64,000 nucleotides of DNA from NCBI RefSeq assembly GCF_000013885.1, contig NC_007964.1:3148001-3212000 (forward strand). The letters run 5' to 3'. Position 1 is the first letter of the stretch. Each line of letters opens with the position of its first letter. The DNA is from Nitrobacter hamburgensis X14. GTDB lineage: Bacteria; Pseudomonadota; Alphaproteobacteria; Rhizobiales; Xanthobacteraceae. Positions 63,386 to 64,000 of the stretch are shown piece after piece. The translations under genes were made by a program, and so were the position numbers. Below the pieces are notes generated by a model that had not been told where the DNA came from, ran no database searches, and was given only the letters and a program-made list of their open reading frames with translations.

Positions 63386-64000
63386 ATGCGCTTCGACTGG
63401 CGGACGATAATTGGCCCGGCTCTCGCGACATTGGTGGCGATCGCGTCCATCTTTGTCGATCGCAATGTCGTTGCCATTCCGTCAGCGCTGTACGTCTGCG
63501 TCGTCGCGCTCGCCGCATCGCTCAGTGGAACGACGTCAGGCCTGATCAGCGCCGGCATCGCTGTTCTGGCCTCCGCGCTGCTCATGACAGGCCACGACGC
63601 GGCGGCCACTCTTCCTTCCCTGCTGCATCTGGTGTTGCTGGCCCTGACCGCCGGCGGCACCGCCGTGATCACCGGGTTGCTGCGCCGGCGGATGGTGAGC
63701 GCGCTCAGATGGCGCGAGCGGCACGCGACCGCGGCACGACTGTCCGCCGCCCTCGACCAGATCGACATCGGCGTCGTGCTGCTCGACGCAGATACCCGGG
63801 CCGAATTCATCAACCGCGCCTTCCGCACCTACTTCTCGCTGCCGGACGAAAAGGCCGACAGCAAGCCGCCGTTCATTGCGCTGATGTATCACGGCCGCGA
63901 CACCGGCGCGTACGAATTGCCCGAGGACGAACTCAGCCATTTCATCGCCGAGCGCACCAGGATGATGCGCGCGGGCGACCAGACCCCGATCAACATCAAG
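63386..64000 (+). CDS. Membrane protein with PAS domain, 3'-truncated by window end
   Basis: The frame stays open to the last base, giving 205 residues. The N-terminal about 105 residues carry three or four membrane segments (ATLVAIASIFVDRNVVAIPS, PSALYVCVVALAASLSG, LLHLVLLALTAGGTAVITGL). A PAS domain follows (ALDQIDIGVVLLDADTRAEF, INRAFRTYFSLPDE). Proteins with this layout continue as histidine kinases or diguanylate cyclases; the output domain lies outside the window, so the function cannot be decided. Confidence 0.8.
   Translation, partial: MRFDWRTIIGPALATLVAIASIFVDRNVVAIPSALYVCVVALAASLSGTTSGLISAGIAVLASALLMTGHDAAATLPSLLHLVLLALTAGGTAVITGLLRRRMVSALRWRERHATAARLSAALDQIDIGVVLLDADTRAEFINRAFRTYFSLPDEKADSKPPFIALMYHGRDTGAYELPEDELSHFIAERTRMMRAGDQTPINIK

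Overview
The window is a 64 kb piece of an alphaproteobacterial chromosome. The gene set (two sigma factors rpoH and rpoD, dnaG, carA/carB, greA, thi operon, rnpB, bfr/bfd with an Irr-type box), the high G+C, and short palindromic interspersed repeats point to the Nitrobacteraceae/Bradyrhizobiaceae (Nitrobacter, Bradyrhizobium, Rhodopseudomonas relatives). That placement is inferred from content and family resemblance, not from a search.

Layout. 1-1.1 kb: right-hand end of an integrative element, a truncated tyrosine integrase facing a tRNA-Glu(CTC). 1.1-9.6 kb: rluD, rpoH, a membrane diguanylate cyclase, a 21-residue Lys-rich peptide gene, an MltB-type transglycosylase, an MFS transporter and small unknowns. 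9.8-18.9 kb: information-processing block (rpoD, dnaG, a formylglutamate amidohydrolase, yqeY, carA, dps). 18.9-25.8 kb: a methyltransferase, a cluster of odd tRNA-like genes (two nearly identical tRNA-Cys(GCA)-like copies and one degenerate tRNA-Gly-like copy), a DUF302 protein, carB behind a terminator-like leader, and greA. 25.9-37.6 kb: DoxX, Lrp/AsnC, trxB, LysR, an orphan ParA-like ATPase, RNase P RNA, an extensin-domain lipoprotein, DUF4403, dodecin, a PRC-barrel protein and a transglycosylase. 37.6-42.9 kb: a TPP-riboswitch-controlled thiamin operon thiO-thiS-thiG-thiE-(unknown membrane protein)-thiC. 43-57.4 kb: YeeE/YedE-type sulfur transporters, a Fis-type HTH protein, an S9 oligopeptidase, bacterioferritin and its ferredoxin, two glycine-rich secreted paralogues, transglycosylase plus UPF0114, tam, a fused AI-2E permease, ettA and a dehydrogenase remnant. 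57.6-64 kb: an L,D-transpeptidase, two rhodaneses, GlsB/YeaQ, GNAT, and a PAS-domain membrane protein cut by the window end.

The most unusual signal is a pair of related palindromic repeat families (type I, seven copies; type II, two copies). Their ends read TAGAGC inward from both sides. In six of the nine copies the terminal triplet of the repeat is exactly the stop codon of the adjacent gene (methyltransferase, carB, parA-like, a 51-residue gene, a 27-residue ORF, L,D-transpeptidase). Other signals worth checking are the tRNA-Cys-like pair with a non-canonical D-loop and anticodon arm, a synonymously diverged second copy of the last 15 codons of rpoD just downstream of rpoD, the intrinsic terminator 27 bp before carB, and several small genes below usual calling thresholds. 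I found no CRISPR array, rRNA operon or complete insertion sequence.
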